Below, in pieces: positions 53,619 to 63,882 of a stretch of 64,000 nucleotides of DNA. The notes beneath the pieces are model-generated. The model saw only the letters and a program-made list of their open reading frames with translations. It ran no database searches and was not told the DNA's origin. The stretch covers positions 1-64,000 of the forward strand of contig NZ_JACDTY010000024.1 of the NCBI RefSeq assembly GCF_013520985.1. The letters run 5' to 3'. Made by a program: the position numbers and the translations under genes. Within the stretch, counting starts at the first letter, position 1. Every line of letters begins with the position of its first letter. The DNA comes from Mesorhizobium neociceri. Lineage in GTDB: Bacteria; Pseudomonadota; Alphaproteobacteria; Rhizobiales; Rhizobiaceae.

Positions 53619-54599
53619 CTACTGTCCTGCCGGATCATCCAGCACTTGCCGCGACGAATACGGCATGCCTTTTGAGTTCCAGAACAGCCGCACAGCCTTG
53701 CCGACCAGGTTTTCAGCGGGAACGAAGCCGACACTGAGCCGGCTGTCGGAGGAATTGTCCCTGTTGTCGCCCAGCACGAAATAGTGGCCTTCGGGCACCT
53801 CGAACACGCGCGTATTGTCGGTTACTGAATTGTCCGTAAGACTGATAACGGAATAGGAGACGCCATTGGGGAGGGTTTCCCGTTGCAGTCTGGCGCCTTG
53901 GGGAGAGTCCTCGGAGGTGTACGGACCAGCATCCTCGAGCTTGATCGCCACACCGTTGATGCGGAGGCCCCCGTCGACCATCTGGATTTTTTCGCCCGGT
54001 AGGCCAACGACCCGCTTGACGTAGTCAATGCTGGGATCGGGCGGGAACCTGAACACCACAATGTCCCCGCGCTTGGGTTCGGCGCCGAGTATCCGACCGT
54101 CGAAGGTCGCCAGTCCGAAAGGCTCGCTATAGCGGCTGTAGCCATAGGCGAACTTGGAGGCAAAGAGATAATCGCCGTCCACCAGCGTCGGCACCATGCT
54201 GCCGGACGGCATGGAAAAGGACTGGAACAGGAATGTTCGAGTGACGAGCGCAGCCACCACCGAGGCGTAAAACACCAGCACGAACACCGAAACCCCGCGC
54301 GCGTACCATTTGTCCGGCTTGAACCGGCCTGCGAAAGGGAGAACGATCGCTATCCATACGATCATCAGGCCGTAGCCTGAGTAGATGCCTACCGCCGAAA
54401 GATCCATGCCCGGTATCACCGGAAACCCGGTGTAGCAGACCGCGATGCTGGCGGCGGTGATGACCAGTAGGCTGATCAAGGCCAGCCTACCGGCGCCGAT
54501 CCACAGGAAGCCGGCGAACGGCCCGCCAAAGGCCGCTATCAGCGCTGTCGTCCACAGGGATCGCGAGGCCGTTTCCGGTGGCGCTGCTTGTTCCGTCAT
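53619..54599 (-). CDS. lepB: Signal peptidase I
   Basis: The 326-residue membrane protease cleaves signal peptides of exported proteins. It has the catalytic Ser134 in SMPSGSMVPTL and the general base Lys195 in IDYVKRVVGLPG, followed by the GDNRDNSSDSR motif. Before the catalytic domain there are three or more hydrophobic helices (about residues 17-56, 72-91 and 102-125), more than in the simplest family members. This copy is not next to rnc, so it may be a second signal peptidase. It is convergent with uxuB. Confidence 0.9.
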   Translation of the reverse strand: MTEQAAPPETASRSLWTTALIAAFGGPFAGFLWIGAGRLALISLLVITAASIAVCYTGFPVIPGMDLSAVGIYSGYGLMIVWIAIVLPFAGRFKPDKWYARGVSVFVLVFYASVVAALVTRTFLFQSFSMPSGSMVPTLVDGDYLFASKFAYGYSRYSEPFGLATFDGRILGAEPKRGDIVVFRFPPDPSIDYVKRVVGLPGEKIQMVDGGLRINGVAIKLEDAGPYTSEDSPQGARLQRETLPNGVSYSVISLTDNSVTDNTRVFEVPEGHYFVLGDNRDNSSDSRLSVGFVPAENLVGKAVRLFWNSKGMPYSSRQVLDDPAGQ

Positions 54600-54922
54600 C
54601 GGCTACCCCTCAATGCTAGGTAGCCGGACTGTCACCCAAACAGAAAACCTCGGCAAGTCCCGACCCGACTGTACCGCCACAGCCAAATCGCGGTTCCGTC
54701 GGAGCCATCGCCTATTACCAACTCGTCTTGCTTTGCTTGACGACCGGTATGCCGTTGCCTGACCTGAAGCTGGCCACCCTCCTGTTCGTGCTGGTCATGC
54801 TAGCTCTGCCAGCGCTGAAATCCCGCCACGGCCCTGCGCCCGTGCGCGAAACGATCCGGGGATGACGGCCGCAACAAAAAAGCCGGGCTGAACCCGGCTT
54901 TATCTTCAAGTCGTTCTGCGGC
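54600..54922. other. Intergenic region between lepB and atpC
   Basis: This 323-bp gap has the atp operon terminator at 54875-54903 and the lepB promoter near 54600. A 38-codon plus-strand frame at 54749-54865 (MPLPDLKLATLLFVLVMLAL...) has one hydrophobic helix but no ribosome binding site. Otherwise I see nothing. Confidence 0.5.
54875..54903 (-). terminator. Rho-independent terminator of the atp operon
   Basis: An 8-bp stem (54880-54887 with 54893-54900) with a five-base loop is followed in the minus direction by a T6 run. It sits about 20 bp after the atpC stop and ends the ATP synthase transcript. Confidence 0.9.
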
Positions 54923-55330
54923 TTACGCCGCCATCAGCGCGCTTTCGAGCGTGGTGAGCTGGGCGAGGAACTGCTCGGCCTTGCTGCGGGACTGGTCGTC
55001 CTTGGCATCGGCGGCATCTTCCTTGGCGTCCTGGATGCGGCGGGCGAGGTCGGCGCGGTCGATGTCGCCGACGGCAACCGCCGATTCGGCCAGCAGCGTG
55101 CAGCCGGCTGGAACGATATCGGCAAAGCCGCCGAACACCACGTACCGCTCTTCCTTGCCACCGGCGGTCTTCACCGTAACGACGCCCGGCTTGATCGTGG
55201 TCATGACCGGCGCGTGATGCGCCATCACGGTCATCTCACCTTCGGCGCCCGGAATAACGACGGATTCGACCTGCTCGGAAACCAGGAGGCGTTCCGGCGA
55301 GACCAGTTCGAATTGGAAAGCTTCAGCCAT
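54923..55330 (-). CDS. atpC: ATP synthase F1 epsilon subunit
   Basis: The 135-residue subunit has the N-terminal beta-sandwich (MAEAFQFELVSPERLL, GAEGEMTVMAHHAPVMTTIKPG, VFGGFADI) and the C-terminal helical arm ending in LTTLESALMAA. It links the rotor of F1 to Fo and inhibits ATP hydrolysis. It is the last gene of the operon, separated from atpD by about 100 bp that contain a repeat. The length is usual for alphaproteobacteria. Confidence 0.97.
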   Translation of the reverse strand: MAEAFQFELVSPERLLVSEQVESVVIPGAEGEMTVMAHHAPVMTTIKPGVVTVKTAGGKEERYVVFGGFADIVPAGCTLLAESAVAVGDIDRADLARRIQDAKEDAADAKDDQSRSKAEQFLAQLTTLESALMAA

Positions 55331-55337
55331 GTCAATT

Positions 55338-55432
55338 TAGTGAGTAGGGAATAGTGAGTAGGGAGTGGGGGAGGACAACGGTCCTGATCACCCGGCTGCT
55401 ATTCACTACTGACTACTGACTACTCCCTATTG
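55338..55432. repeat. Short-unit repeats between atpD and atpC
   Basis: TAGTGAGTAGGGA occurs twice in tandem (55338-55350 and 55352-55364), and a partly inverted copy built of GACTACT units lies at 55402-55430. The whole could fold into a long imperfect hairpin between atpD and atpC. It occupies most of this 108-bp gap. Confidence 0.7.
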
Positions 55433-55438
55433 CCTTGA

Positions 55439-57019
<1,581 letters not shown>

Positions 57020-57089
57020 CGTCTTTACCCTTTTCGTCCTTTGTTTCTCACGCTCCACCAGAAGGTCGATGACCTCCTGGCGGCCGCGC

Positions 57090-57974
57090 CTAGAGCGCCT
57101 CGGCGCCCGAAATGATTTCGATCAGTTCCTTGGTGATCTGCGCCTGCCGCTGGCGGTTGTAGGTGATCGACAGCTTGTTGATCATGTCGCCGGCATTGCG
57201 CGTCGCATTGTCCATAGCGCTCATCTTGGCGCCCATCTCGCCGGCTGCGTTTTCGAGCAGCGCGCGGAAGACCTGGACCGAGATGTTGCGTGGAATGAGG
57301 TCGGTCAGGATTTCGCCCGGCTCCGGCTCGTATTCGTAGACGGCGTTGCCGCCGGCGGTCGCCTCGGCCGGGGCGGAAGCGATGCCGGCCGGGATGATCT
57401 GCTGTGCCGTCGGGATCTGGCTGATCACCGACTTGAACTGCGAATAGAACAGCGTGCAGATGTCGAAGCCACCCTCGTTGAAGAGGTGGATGACCTTGCG
57501 GGCAATGGCGTCGGCATTGACGAAGCCGAGCGTCTTGACCTCGCGCAGATCGACGCGTTCGAGGATCATCGAAGCATAGTCGCGGCGCAGGATGTCGAAA
57601 CCCTTCTTGCCGACGCAGATGATCTTGACCTGCTTTCCGTCGGCCAAAAGCCGGCGGATATGGTCGCGGGCGAGACGCGCGATCTGCGAATTGAAGCCGC
57701 CGCACAGGCCGCGCTCGGCGGTGCAGACGACGAGCAGATGCACGTCGTCCTTGCCGGTGCCGGTCATCAGCGCCGGGGCATCGCCGCCGCCGCCGATCGC
57801 CTGGGTGATGTTGGCGAGCACCGAACCCATGCGCTCCGAATACGGGCGCGCGGCTTCCGCAGCTTCCTGCGCGCGGCGCAGCTTCGCCGCGGCGACCATC
57901 TGCATCGCCTTGGTGATCTTCTGCGTCGCCTTGACCGAGGCGATACGGTTACGAAGGTCTTTTAACGAAGGCAT
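57090..57974 (-). CDS. atpG: ATP synthase F1 gamma subunit
   Basis: The 294-residue subunit is the central stalk of F1 and turns inside the alpha3beta3 ring. The N-terminal helix MPSLKDLRNRIASVKATQKITKAMQMVAAAKLRRA and the C-terminal helix SAMDNATRNAGDMINKLSITYNRQRQAQITKELIEI are both intact and conserved, with an alpha/beta domain between. It lies between atpA (31 bp) and atpD (about 70 bp), in the usual atpHAGDC order. Confidence 0.97.
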   Translation of the reverse strand: MPSLKDLRNRIASVKATQKITKAMQMVAAAKLRRAQEAAEAARPYSERMGSVLANITQAIGGGGDAPALMTGTGKDDVHLLVVCTAERGLCGGFNSQIARLARDHIRRLLADGKQVKIICVGKKGFDILRRDYASMILERVDLREVKTLGFVNADAIARKVIHLFNEGGFDICTLFYSQFKSVISQIPTAQQIIPAGIASAPAEATAGGNAVYEYEPEPGEILTDLIPRNISVQVFRALLENAAGEMGAKMSAMDNATRNAGDMINKLSITYNRQRQAQITKELIEIISGAEAL

Positions 57975-58005
57975 GCTTCAAACCTGATCCCGTGCGTCCG
58001 GCTTC

Positions 58006-59535
58006 TCAAGCAAAGGTCTTGGCGAAGGCGTCGATCTCGGCCTTCAGCTTGGCGCGCAGGTCGTCCGACAGCGCCTTTTCCTTGCGGATGCCGTCCAGCA
58101 CGTCCTTGCCGGCCGAACGCATGTGGTTGAGCAGACCATGCTCGAACTTGCCGACCTGGTTGATCGCCAGCTTGTCGAGGTAGCCGTTGACGCCGGCGAA
58201 GATCACCGAAACCTGCTCTTCGACCTTGAGTGGCGAGAACTGCGGCTGCTTGAGAAGTTCGGTCAGCCGCGAGCCGCGGTTGAGCAGGCGCTGCGTGGCG
58301 GCGTCGAGGTCGGAGCCGAACTGAGCGAATGCCGCCATTTCGCGGTACTGCGCGAGCTCGCCCTTGATCGAGCCTGCAACCTGCTTCATCGCCTTGATCT
58401 GCGCCGACGAACCGACGCGCGACACCGACAGGCCGACGTTGACCGCCGGACGGATGCCCTGGAAGAACAAATTGGTTTCCAGGAAGATCTGGCCGTCGGT
58501 GATCGAGATCACGTTGGTCGGGATGTAGGCCGACACGTCGTTGGCCTGCGTCTCGATGATCGGCAGCGCGGTCAGCGAACCGCCGCCCAGATCGTCGTTG
58601 AGCTTGGCGGCGCGCTCGAGCAGGCGCGAGTGCAGGTAGAACACGTCGCCCGGATAGGCTTCGCGGCCCGGCGGGCGGCGCAGCAGAAGCGACATCTGGC
58701 GATAGGCGACGGCCTGCTTCGACAGATCGTCGTAGCTGATCAGCGCGTGCATGCCGTTGTCGCGGAAATATTCGCCCATGGTGGCGCCGGTGAACGGCGC
58801 CAGGAACTGCATCGGCGCCGGATCGGAAGCTGTGGCAGCGACGATGATCGAATATTCAAGCGCGCCGCGTTCTTCGAGAACCTTGACGAACTGCGCGACG
58901 GTCGAGCGCTTCTGGCCGATGGCGACGTAGACGCAGTAGAGCTTTTCCTTCTCCGGTCCGTTGTCGTGGACCGCTTTCTGGTTGAGCATCGTGTCGAGGA
59001 TGATGGCGGTCTTGCCGGTCTGGCGATCGCCGATGACCAGCTCGCGCTGGCCGCGGCCGACCGGGATCAGCGCGTCGATGGCCTTGAGGCCGGTCGACAT
59101 CGGCTCGTTCACCGACTTGCGCGGGATGATGCCGGGCGCCTTGACGTCGACGCGCTTGCGTTCGGTCGCCTTGATCGGGCCCTTGCCGTCGATCGGGTTG
59201 CCGAGCGCGTCGACGACGCGGCCGAGCAGGCCCATGCCGACGGGCGCATCAACGATGGCGCCGGTCCGCTTGACGGTGTCGCCTTCCTTGATGTCGCGGT
59301 CGGCGCCGAAGATAACGACGCCGACATTGTCGGCTTCGAGGTTGAGCGCCATGCCGCGGATGCCGCCGGGGAATTCGACCATCTCGCCGGCCTGGACATT
59401 GTCGAGGCCGTAGACACGGGCGATACCGTCACCGACGGACAGCACCTGTCCAACTTCGGAGACCTCGGCCTCCTTGCCGAAATTCTTGATCTGGTCTTTC
59501 AGAATTGCGGAAATTTCCGCGGCGCGGATGTCCAT
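58006..59535 (-). CDS. atpA: ATP synthase F1 alpha subunit
   Basis: The 509-residue subunit carries the non-catalytic nucleotide sites. The P-loop is GDRQTGKTAIILD, with VYVAIGQKRSTVAQ and LNQKAVHDN around it. MDIRAAEISAILKDQIKNFG is the conserved N terminus. The C-terminal helical domain ends in LKAEIDAFAKTFA. Its start overlaps the stop of atpH by one base (TGATG), so the two are translated together. Confidence 0.98.
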   Translation of the reverse strand: MDIRAAEISAILKDQIKNFGKEAEVSEVGQVLSVGDGIARVYGLDNVQAGEMVEFPGGIRGMALNLEADNVGVVIFGADRDIKEGDTVKRTGAIVDAPVGMGLLGRVVDALGNPIDGKGPIKATERKRVDVKAPGIIPRKSVNEPMSTGLKAIDALIPVGRGQRELVIGDRQTGKTAIILDTMLNQKAVHDNGPEKEKLYCVYVAIGQKRSTVAQFVKVLEERGALEYSIIVAATASDPAPMQFLAPFTGATMGEYFRDNGMHALISYDDLSKQAVAYRQMSLLLRRPPGREAYPGDVFYLHSRLLERAAKLNDDLGGGSLTALPIIETQANDVSAYIPTNVISITDGQIFLETNLFFQGIRPAVNVGLSVSRVGSSAQIKAMKQVAGSIKGELAQYREMAAFAQFGSDLDAATQRLLNRGSRLTELLKQPQFSPLKVEEQVSVIFAGVNGYLDKLAINQVGKFEHGLLNHMRSAGKDVLDGIRKEKALSDDLRAKLKAEIDAFAKTFA

Positions 59536-60095
59536 CAGCCGACCTCTTTCAGTGCAAGCTTGAGCGAATTGAGTTTGGTTTTGAGCGACGTATCGATCTG
59601 GCGCGAGCCCATCTTGACGATCAGACCGCCGAGCAGCGACGGATCGACGGTGACGGCGATGGCCACATCCTTGCCGGCGACGCTTTTCAGCGCGGCCTTG
59701 AGTTCTGTCTGCTGGGCCGCCGTCAGTTCATGCGCCGAAGTGACCTCGGCAGCGGTTTCGCCGCGATGCTCGGCGGCGATCTGGCGAAATGCCTTGATCA
59801 TGCCGGGTACCGCGAAGAGGCGACGGTTGCGGGCGACGACGCGCAGGAAATTGCCGGTCAGGCCGGTGATCCCCGCCTTGTCGGCGATCGCCGCGATGGC
59901 CTTGGCCTGGTCCTCGCTGGAGAACACCGGGCTGTTGATGAGGCGGGTCAGGTCGGCGCTGCCATCCAGCATCGCTGCGAAACTGTTGAGGTCGGCCTCG
60001 ACCTTGACCACCGAATTGGACTGCAGTGCGAGTTCGAACAGCGAACCCGCGTAGCGTTCTGCGACACCTGAGATTGGCGATGACGATTGAGCCAC
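59535..60095 (-). CDS. atpH: ATP synthase F1 delta subunit
   Basis: The 186-residue subunit belongs to the peripheral stalk and binds F1 at the top. It begins MAQSSSPISGVAERYAGSLFELA from a GTG at 60095; this matches the family N terminus, and the 30 codons upstream do not. The C-terminal part, DPSLLGGLIVKMGSRQIDTSLKTKLN, is the conserved delta signature. It is the first gene of the operon; the Fo genes atpBEF are not here, as expected for alphaproteobacteria. Confidence 0.95.
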   Translation of the reverse strand: MAQSSSPISGVAERYAGSLFELALQSNSVVKVEADLNSFAAMLDGSADLTRLINSPVFSSEDQAKAIAAIADKAGITGLTGNFLRVVARNRRLFAVPGMIKAFRQIAAEHRGETAAEVTSAHELTAAQQTELKAALKSVAGKDVAIAVTVDPSLLGGLIVKMGSRQIDTSLKTKLNSLKLALKEVG

Positions 60096-60330
60096 GGACC
60101 GTCTTTTCTCTTGTCTGACAGGCCGCAGATTGTTGGCGCGAGCAAAAACTCTGGCTAAATCTTTGACCTTACTAAGTTTTTCCAAGCACGAAGACGCGGC
60201 TTCCGCTATCCCCGGCCGAAAGTCGATTGCCGTCTAGCACAGGCATTTTAAGACCGCAATGCGTCGTTCCGCATGCATTTCAGGCACTATTGTCGCATCC
60301 GGCCGCAGAGTTCAACCGAAGCCTTTGGAT

Positions 60331-60726
60331 TCAGGGCAGAAAGCCGAAGACGAAGGCGAGCGGCAGCGCGGCCAGTACCAGCTCGACAACGATCGAAGCC
60401 CAGTTGAAAGGCGTGTTGGCGCCGTCCGACATCATCGACAGCAAACGGCCAAAAGCGGTGAACAGCCAGGAGAAGCCGAGCGCCATGTAAAGCCATGGCT
60501 GGGCGAGAAGGATGCAACACAGGCTGACGCCGAGATAGAAGCCCGACATGCGGCCGCGCCCTTCGGCGATCGCCGCCGCCTTTTCCGGCCTGACCTGCAG
60601 CCGCAGAATCCGGAAGGCCAGCCCCGGCATGAGGAAAAACAAAAGGCCGAGCGCCAAAGTGACCACGGCGCTCGACCACGCCAGCCATTCGCCCTGGCTG
60701 GTTGGCCACGGAAACGCAAATTCCAT
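60331..60726 (-). CDS. Small membrane protein, DUF4345-like
   Basis: The 131-residue protein has four predicted transmembrane helices (about residues 14-36, 59-80, 85-100 and 108-128) and begins MEFAFPWPTSQGEWLAWSS. ATG 60726 has GAGGGG upstream, which decides the start against the longer frame. It resembles the DUF4345 group to my memory; no function is known. It lies between the atp operon promoter region and the racemase, and shares no clear operon with either. Confidence 0.72.
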   Translation of the reverse strand: MEFAFPWPTSQGEWLAWSSAVVTLALGLLFFLMPGLAFRILRLQVRPEKAAAIAEGRGRMSGFYLGVSLCCILLAQPWLYMALGFSWLFTAFGRLLSMMSDGANTPFNWASIVVELVLAALPLAFVFGFLP

Positions 60727-60813
60727 CTTATCCCCTCGGTAAATGGCTGTTTGAAATCGCGGCCATTCTAGCGAAGGAAAGACCGCGCGCCAGATGGCGG
60801 TGGGCAGTTTAGG

Positions 60814-60862
60814 GAGCATGATCCCGAAAAGTGGTTTCCGGTTTTCGGAAAAGATCATGCTC
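60814..60862. repeat. Rhizobial-type hyphenated palindrome
   Basis: GAGCATGATC (60814-60823) and GATCATGCTC (60853-60862) are perfect inverted repeats, and an inner pair CCGAAAA (60824-60830) and TTTTCGG (60842-60848) extends the stem. This short element is very common between genes of rhizobia, as I recall. It lies just downstream of the racemase stop, where it may also act as a terminator. Confidence 0.75.
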
Positions 60863-60877
60863 CGAAAAAGAGGCGCA

Positions 60878-61573
60878 TCAAGAGAGCGCGAAATTGACCG
60901 CCGCCTCGGCATGGATGCGCGTGGTGTCGAAAACCGGAATGTCAAAATCGCGCGCGCCGATCAGCATGGTGATCTCGGTGCAGCCCATGATGACGCCGTC
61001 GATTTTCTCATCGCGCCGCAGGCGCGCGACTTCATCGACATAGGCCGCTTTCGACGGCGCGCTGACGATGCCCTGGCAGAGCTCGTCATAGATCACCCGA
61101 TGCACCATGTCGCGCCCGGCCTGGTTCGGCACCACCGGCTGCAGCCCATATTTCTCCACCAGCCGGCCCTTGTAGAAATCCTGCTCCATGGTGAAACGCG
61201 TCGCCAGCAGCGCCGGCCGCCTGACGCCGGCGCCCTTCACCGCGACCGCCGTGGCATCGGCGATGTGGATAAGTGGAATGGACACCGCCGCCTGCACCTG
61301 GTCGGCGAGCTTGTGCATGGTGTTGGTGCAGATCAGCAGCCCCTCGGCGCCGCCCGCCGCCAGCTTGCGCGCGGCGTCCGCCAGAAGCACGCCCGCACCG
61401 TCCCAGTCGCCATGATGTTGCCGCTCTGCGATCTCGGCAAAATCGAAGGAATGGAGCAACAGCTTTGCCGAATGCAGCCCGCCCAGTCGCTCGCGCACGA
61501 TCTCGTTGAGCAGGCGATAATAGATCGCCGTCGATTCCCAGCTCATGCCGCCGAGCAGGCCAAGGGTTTTCAT
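60878..61573 (-). CDS. Aspartate/glutamate racemase family protein
   Basis: The 231-residue protein is a PLP-independent, two-cysteine racemase. It begins KTLGLLGGMSWESTAIYY, and the catalytic cysteines are in LLICTNTMHK (about residue 84) and VIMGCTEITML (about 197). Such enzymes racemise aspartate or glutamate (YgeA type). Start ATG 61573 or the one three codons earlier (61582); the second has GGAG only a few bases before it. It is convergent to no gene and follows priA by about 25-35 bp in the same direction, so the two may be co-transcribed. Confidence 0.9.
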   Translation of the reverse strand: MKTLGLLGGMSWESTAIYYRLLNEIVRERLGGLHSAKLLLHSFDFAEIAERQHHGDWDGAGVLLADAARKLAAGGAEGLLICTNTMHKLADQVQAAVSIPLIHIADATAVAVKGAGVRRPALLATRFTMEQDFYKGRLVEKYGLQPVVPNQAGRDMVHRVIYDELCQGIVSAPSKAAYVDEVARLRRDEKIDGVIMGCTEITMLIGARDFDIPVFDTTRIHAEAAVNFALS

Positions 61574-61607
61574 GTGCGTCATCGCTCCGCTGACAATTCG
61601 ATCAATC

Positions 61608-63791
61608 TCACAAAAAACTCTGCGGATCGATGTCGACCTGCACCCTGACCGAGCCGCGTTGCTTTGGCCCTTCGGCCAGCATGGTGCGGATGAAGCCTTG
61701 CATGTCGGCGCGCTTTTCACCCTGGATCAGCAGGCGAAAACGGTGGCGGCCACCAAGCAGCGACAGCGGCGCCTCGGCCGGGCCTAGCACGAACAGGTCG
61801 CTGGCCTGGGGTGCTGCGCGGCGCAAGCCGCGCGCATGGCCCTCGGCCTCCGCCCGGGTCACCGCGCTGACGATGACGCCGGCGAGCCTGCCGAAGGGCG
61901 GCAGGGCGGCCCGTTCGCGCTCAGTGATTTCGCGCTCGTAAAACGCCTCGGCATCGCCGGAGACGATTGCCCGCATCACCGGATGGTCCGGCTGAAAAGT
62001 CTGCAGCAGGCCAAGGCTCTTCTTGCCGGTGCGCCCGGCACGCCCGGTTACCTGGCTGAGCAGCTGGAAGGTGCGCTCGGCGGCGCGCGGGTCGCCATTG
62101 GCAAGACCCAGATCCGCATCAACGACGCCGACCAGCGTCATGTTCGGAAAATTGTGGCCCTTGGCGACCAGCTGTGTGCCGATGACGATGTCGGCCTCGC
62201 CATTGGCAATGGCTTCGAGCTCCAGCCGCAGCCGCCGCACGCCGCCCATCAGGTCGGACGACAAGACGATGGTGCGGGCGTCAGGGAAATGCGCCACCAC
62301 CTCTTCGGCGATGCGCTCGACACCCGGCCCGCATGCAACGAGATGGTCGAGCGTTCCGCATTCCGGACAGGCCTCCGGCCGCTTCTCATTGTGCCCGCAA
62401 TGATGGCAGACGAGCTGGCCGCGAAAGCGGTGCTCGACCAGCCAGGCAGAGCAGACCGGGCAGCCGAAGCGGTGGCCGCACACCCGGCACAGCGTCAGCG
62501 GCGCATAGCCGCGCCGGTTGAGGAACAGCAGCGACTGTTCTTTTTTCTCCAGCGTGCGCTGCATCTCTCCGATCAGCAGCGGCGACAGGAAGCCGCCGCG
62601 CGCCGGCGGCGCGCGCCGCATGTCGACCGTCCTAAGGTCGGGAAGGGCGGCCTCGGCAAAACGCGCCGAAAGCACCGCCCTGCTGTAGCGGCCCTGTTGT
62701 GCGTTCACCCGGCTTTCGACCGATGGCGTCGCCGACGCCAGCACCACCGGAAAGCTGCTGATATGGCCGCGCACCACCGCCATGTCGCGCGCATTGTAGA
62801 AGACGCGATCCTCCTGCTTGTAGGCAGGGTCATGTTCCTCGTCGACGACGATCAGGCCGAGCTCCTTGAACGGCAGGAACAGCGCCGAGCGCGCGCCGGC
62901 GACGACGCGCACGCCGCCTTCCGCCACTTGCCGCCAGACCTTTTCGCGCATCCTGGGCGGCAGGTCGGAATGCCACTCCGCCGGCTTGGCGCCGAAGCGC
63001 TGCTGGAAGCGCTCGAGGAAGGCATGCGTCAGCGCGATTTCCGGCAGCAGGATCAGCACCTGCTTGCCCTGGTCGAGCGCCGCCGCCACCGCTTCGAAGT
63101 AAACTTCCGTCTTGCCCGAGCCGGTGACGCCGTCGAGCAACGTGACGTTGAAAGCAGCAGCCGCGACATTGGCGCGCAGCATGGCGGCGGCATCGGCCTG
63201 GTCCGGCATCAGCTCCGGCATGGCGTAGGAGGGATCGGGCGCTGCGACCACCGGTCGCGGCGGGATCATCACCGTCTCGAACACGCCTTGCGCCTTGAGC
63301 CCCTCGATCACCGTCGACGACACGCCTGCCGCATGCGCCAGCCCGGAGCGGGTCCAGGCGAGGCCGCCTTCCGCCGTCTCCAGCACGCGGGTCCTGGCAT
63401 CCGTCATCCGATCGGGCATGATTGGGGTTCGCAGCAGGCCCTCGATCGATGGTTCGGGATCGAACGCCTCCGGCGCCCTGAGCAGCATGCGCGCCACCAT
63501 GCCGGGCGGTGACAGCGTGTACTGCGCCAGCCAGTCGACGAACCGGCGCATCCCGCGATCGATCGGCGGACAGTCGAAAACCTGCTCGATCGGCCGCAAT
63601 TTCTTCGCGTCGACCTTTTCGACCACGCCGTCCCAGACGATGCCGGCAACCTGGCGCGGACCGAGCGGCACACGCACGATCGAGCCCGGAACCACGCGCA
63701 TGCCGGCAGGCACGGCATAGGTGTAAGGTCGTTCGGCGGGCATCGGCACCAGCACCGGTGCGGCTGCGACAAAGGGCGAATCTTCGATCAT
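61608..63791 (-). CDS. priA: Primosomal protein N' (replication restart helicase)
   Basis: The 727-residue helicase restarts stalled replication forks by binding branched DNA and loading the primosome. The N-terminal PVLVPMPAERPYTYAVPAGM is the 3'-end-binding domain, Walker A is DGVTGSGKTEVY, motif II is VVDEEHDPAYK, and the paired zinc motifs (CRVCGHRFGCPVC and CHHCGHNEKRPEACPECG) are seen. TQLVAKGHNFPNMTLV and TGRAGRTGKKSLG are later helicase motifs. It ends next to the racemase and is divergent from the transaldolase-like gene. Confidence 0.96.
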   Translation of the reverse strand: MIEDSPFVAAAPVLVPMPAERPYTYAVPAGMRVVPGSIVRVPLGPRQVAGIVWDGVVEKVDAKKLRPIEQVFDCPPIDRGMRRFVDWLAQYTLSPPGMVARMLLRAPEAFDPEPSIEGLLRTPIMPDRMTDARTRVLETAEGGLAWTRSGLAHAAGVSSTVIEGLKAQGVFETVMIPPRPVVAAPDPSYAMPELMPDQADAAAMLRANVAAAAFNVTLLDGVTGSGKTEVYFEAVAAALDQGKQVLILLPEIALTHAFLERFQQRFGAKPAEWHSDLPPRMREKVWRQVAEGGVRVVAGARSALFLPFKELGLIVVDEEHDPAYKQEDRVFYNARDMAVVRGHISSFPVVLASATPSVESRVNAQQGRYSRAVLSARFAEAALPDLRTVDMRRAPPARGGFLSPLLIGEMQRTLEKKEQSLLFLNRRGYAPLTLCRVCGHRFGCPVCSAWLVEHRFRGQLVCHHCGHNEKRPEACPECGTLDHLVACGPGVERIAEEVVAHFPDARTIVLSSDLMGGVRRLRLELEAIANGEADIVIGTQLVAKGHNFPNMTLVGVVDADLGLANGDPRAAERTFQLLSQVTGRAGRTGKKSLGLLQTFQPDHPVMRAIVSGDAEAFYEREITERERAALPPFGRLAGVIVSAVTRAEAEGHARGLRRAAPQASDLFVLGPAEAPLSLLGGRHRFRLLIQGEKRADMQGFIRTMLAEGPKQRGSVRVQVDIDPQSFL

Positions 63792-63882
63792 CGGGCGTGA
63801 CCTTGCCCCGACTTTGGTCTAGATCAAAGGGCAACCCCGAATGTGCATTGGCATGCACATGGAAATCTTTCAGGAGACCCCC

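Noticed and set aside
54749..54865. 38-codon plus-strand frame with one hydrophobic helix, between lepB and atpC
   Set aside because: There is no ribosome binding site and the length is small; it could be chance. Kept only as a note in the gap description.
58123..60054. 643-codon plus-strand frame opposite atpA and atpH
   Set aside because: Shadow of atpA and atpH; no family resemblance.
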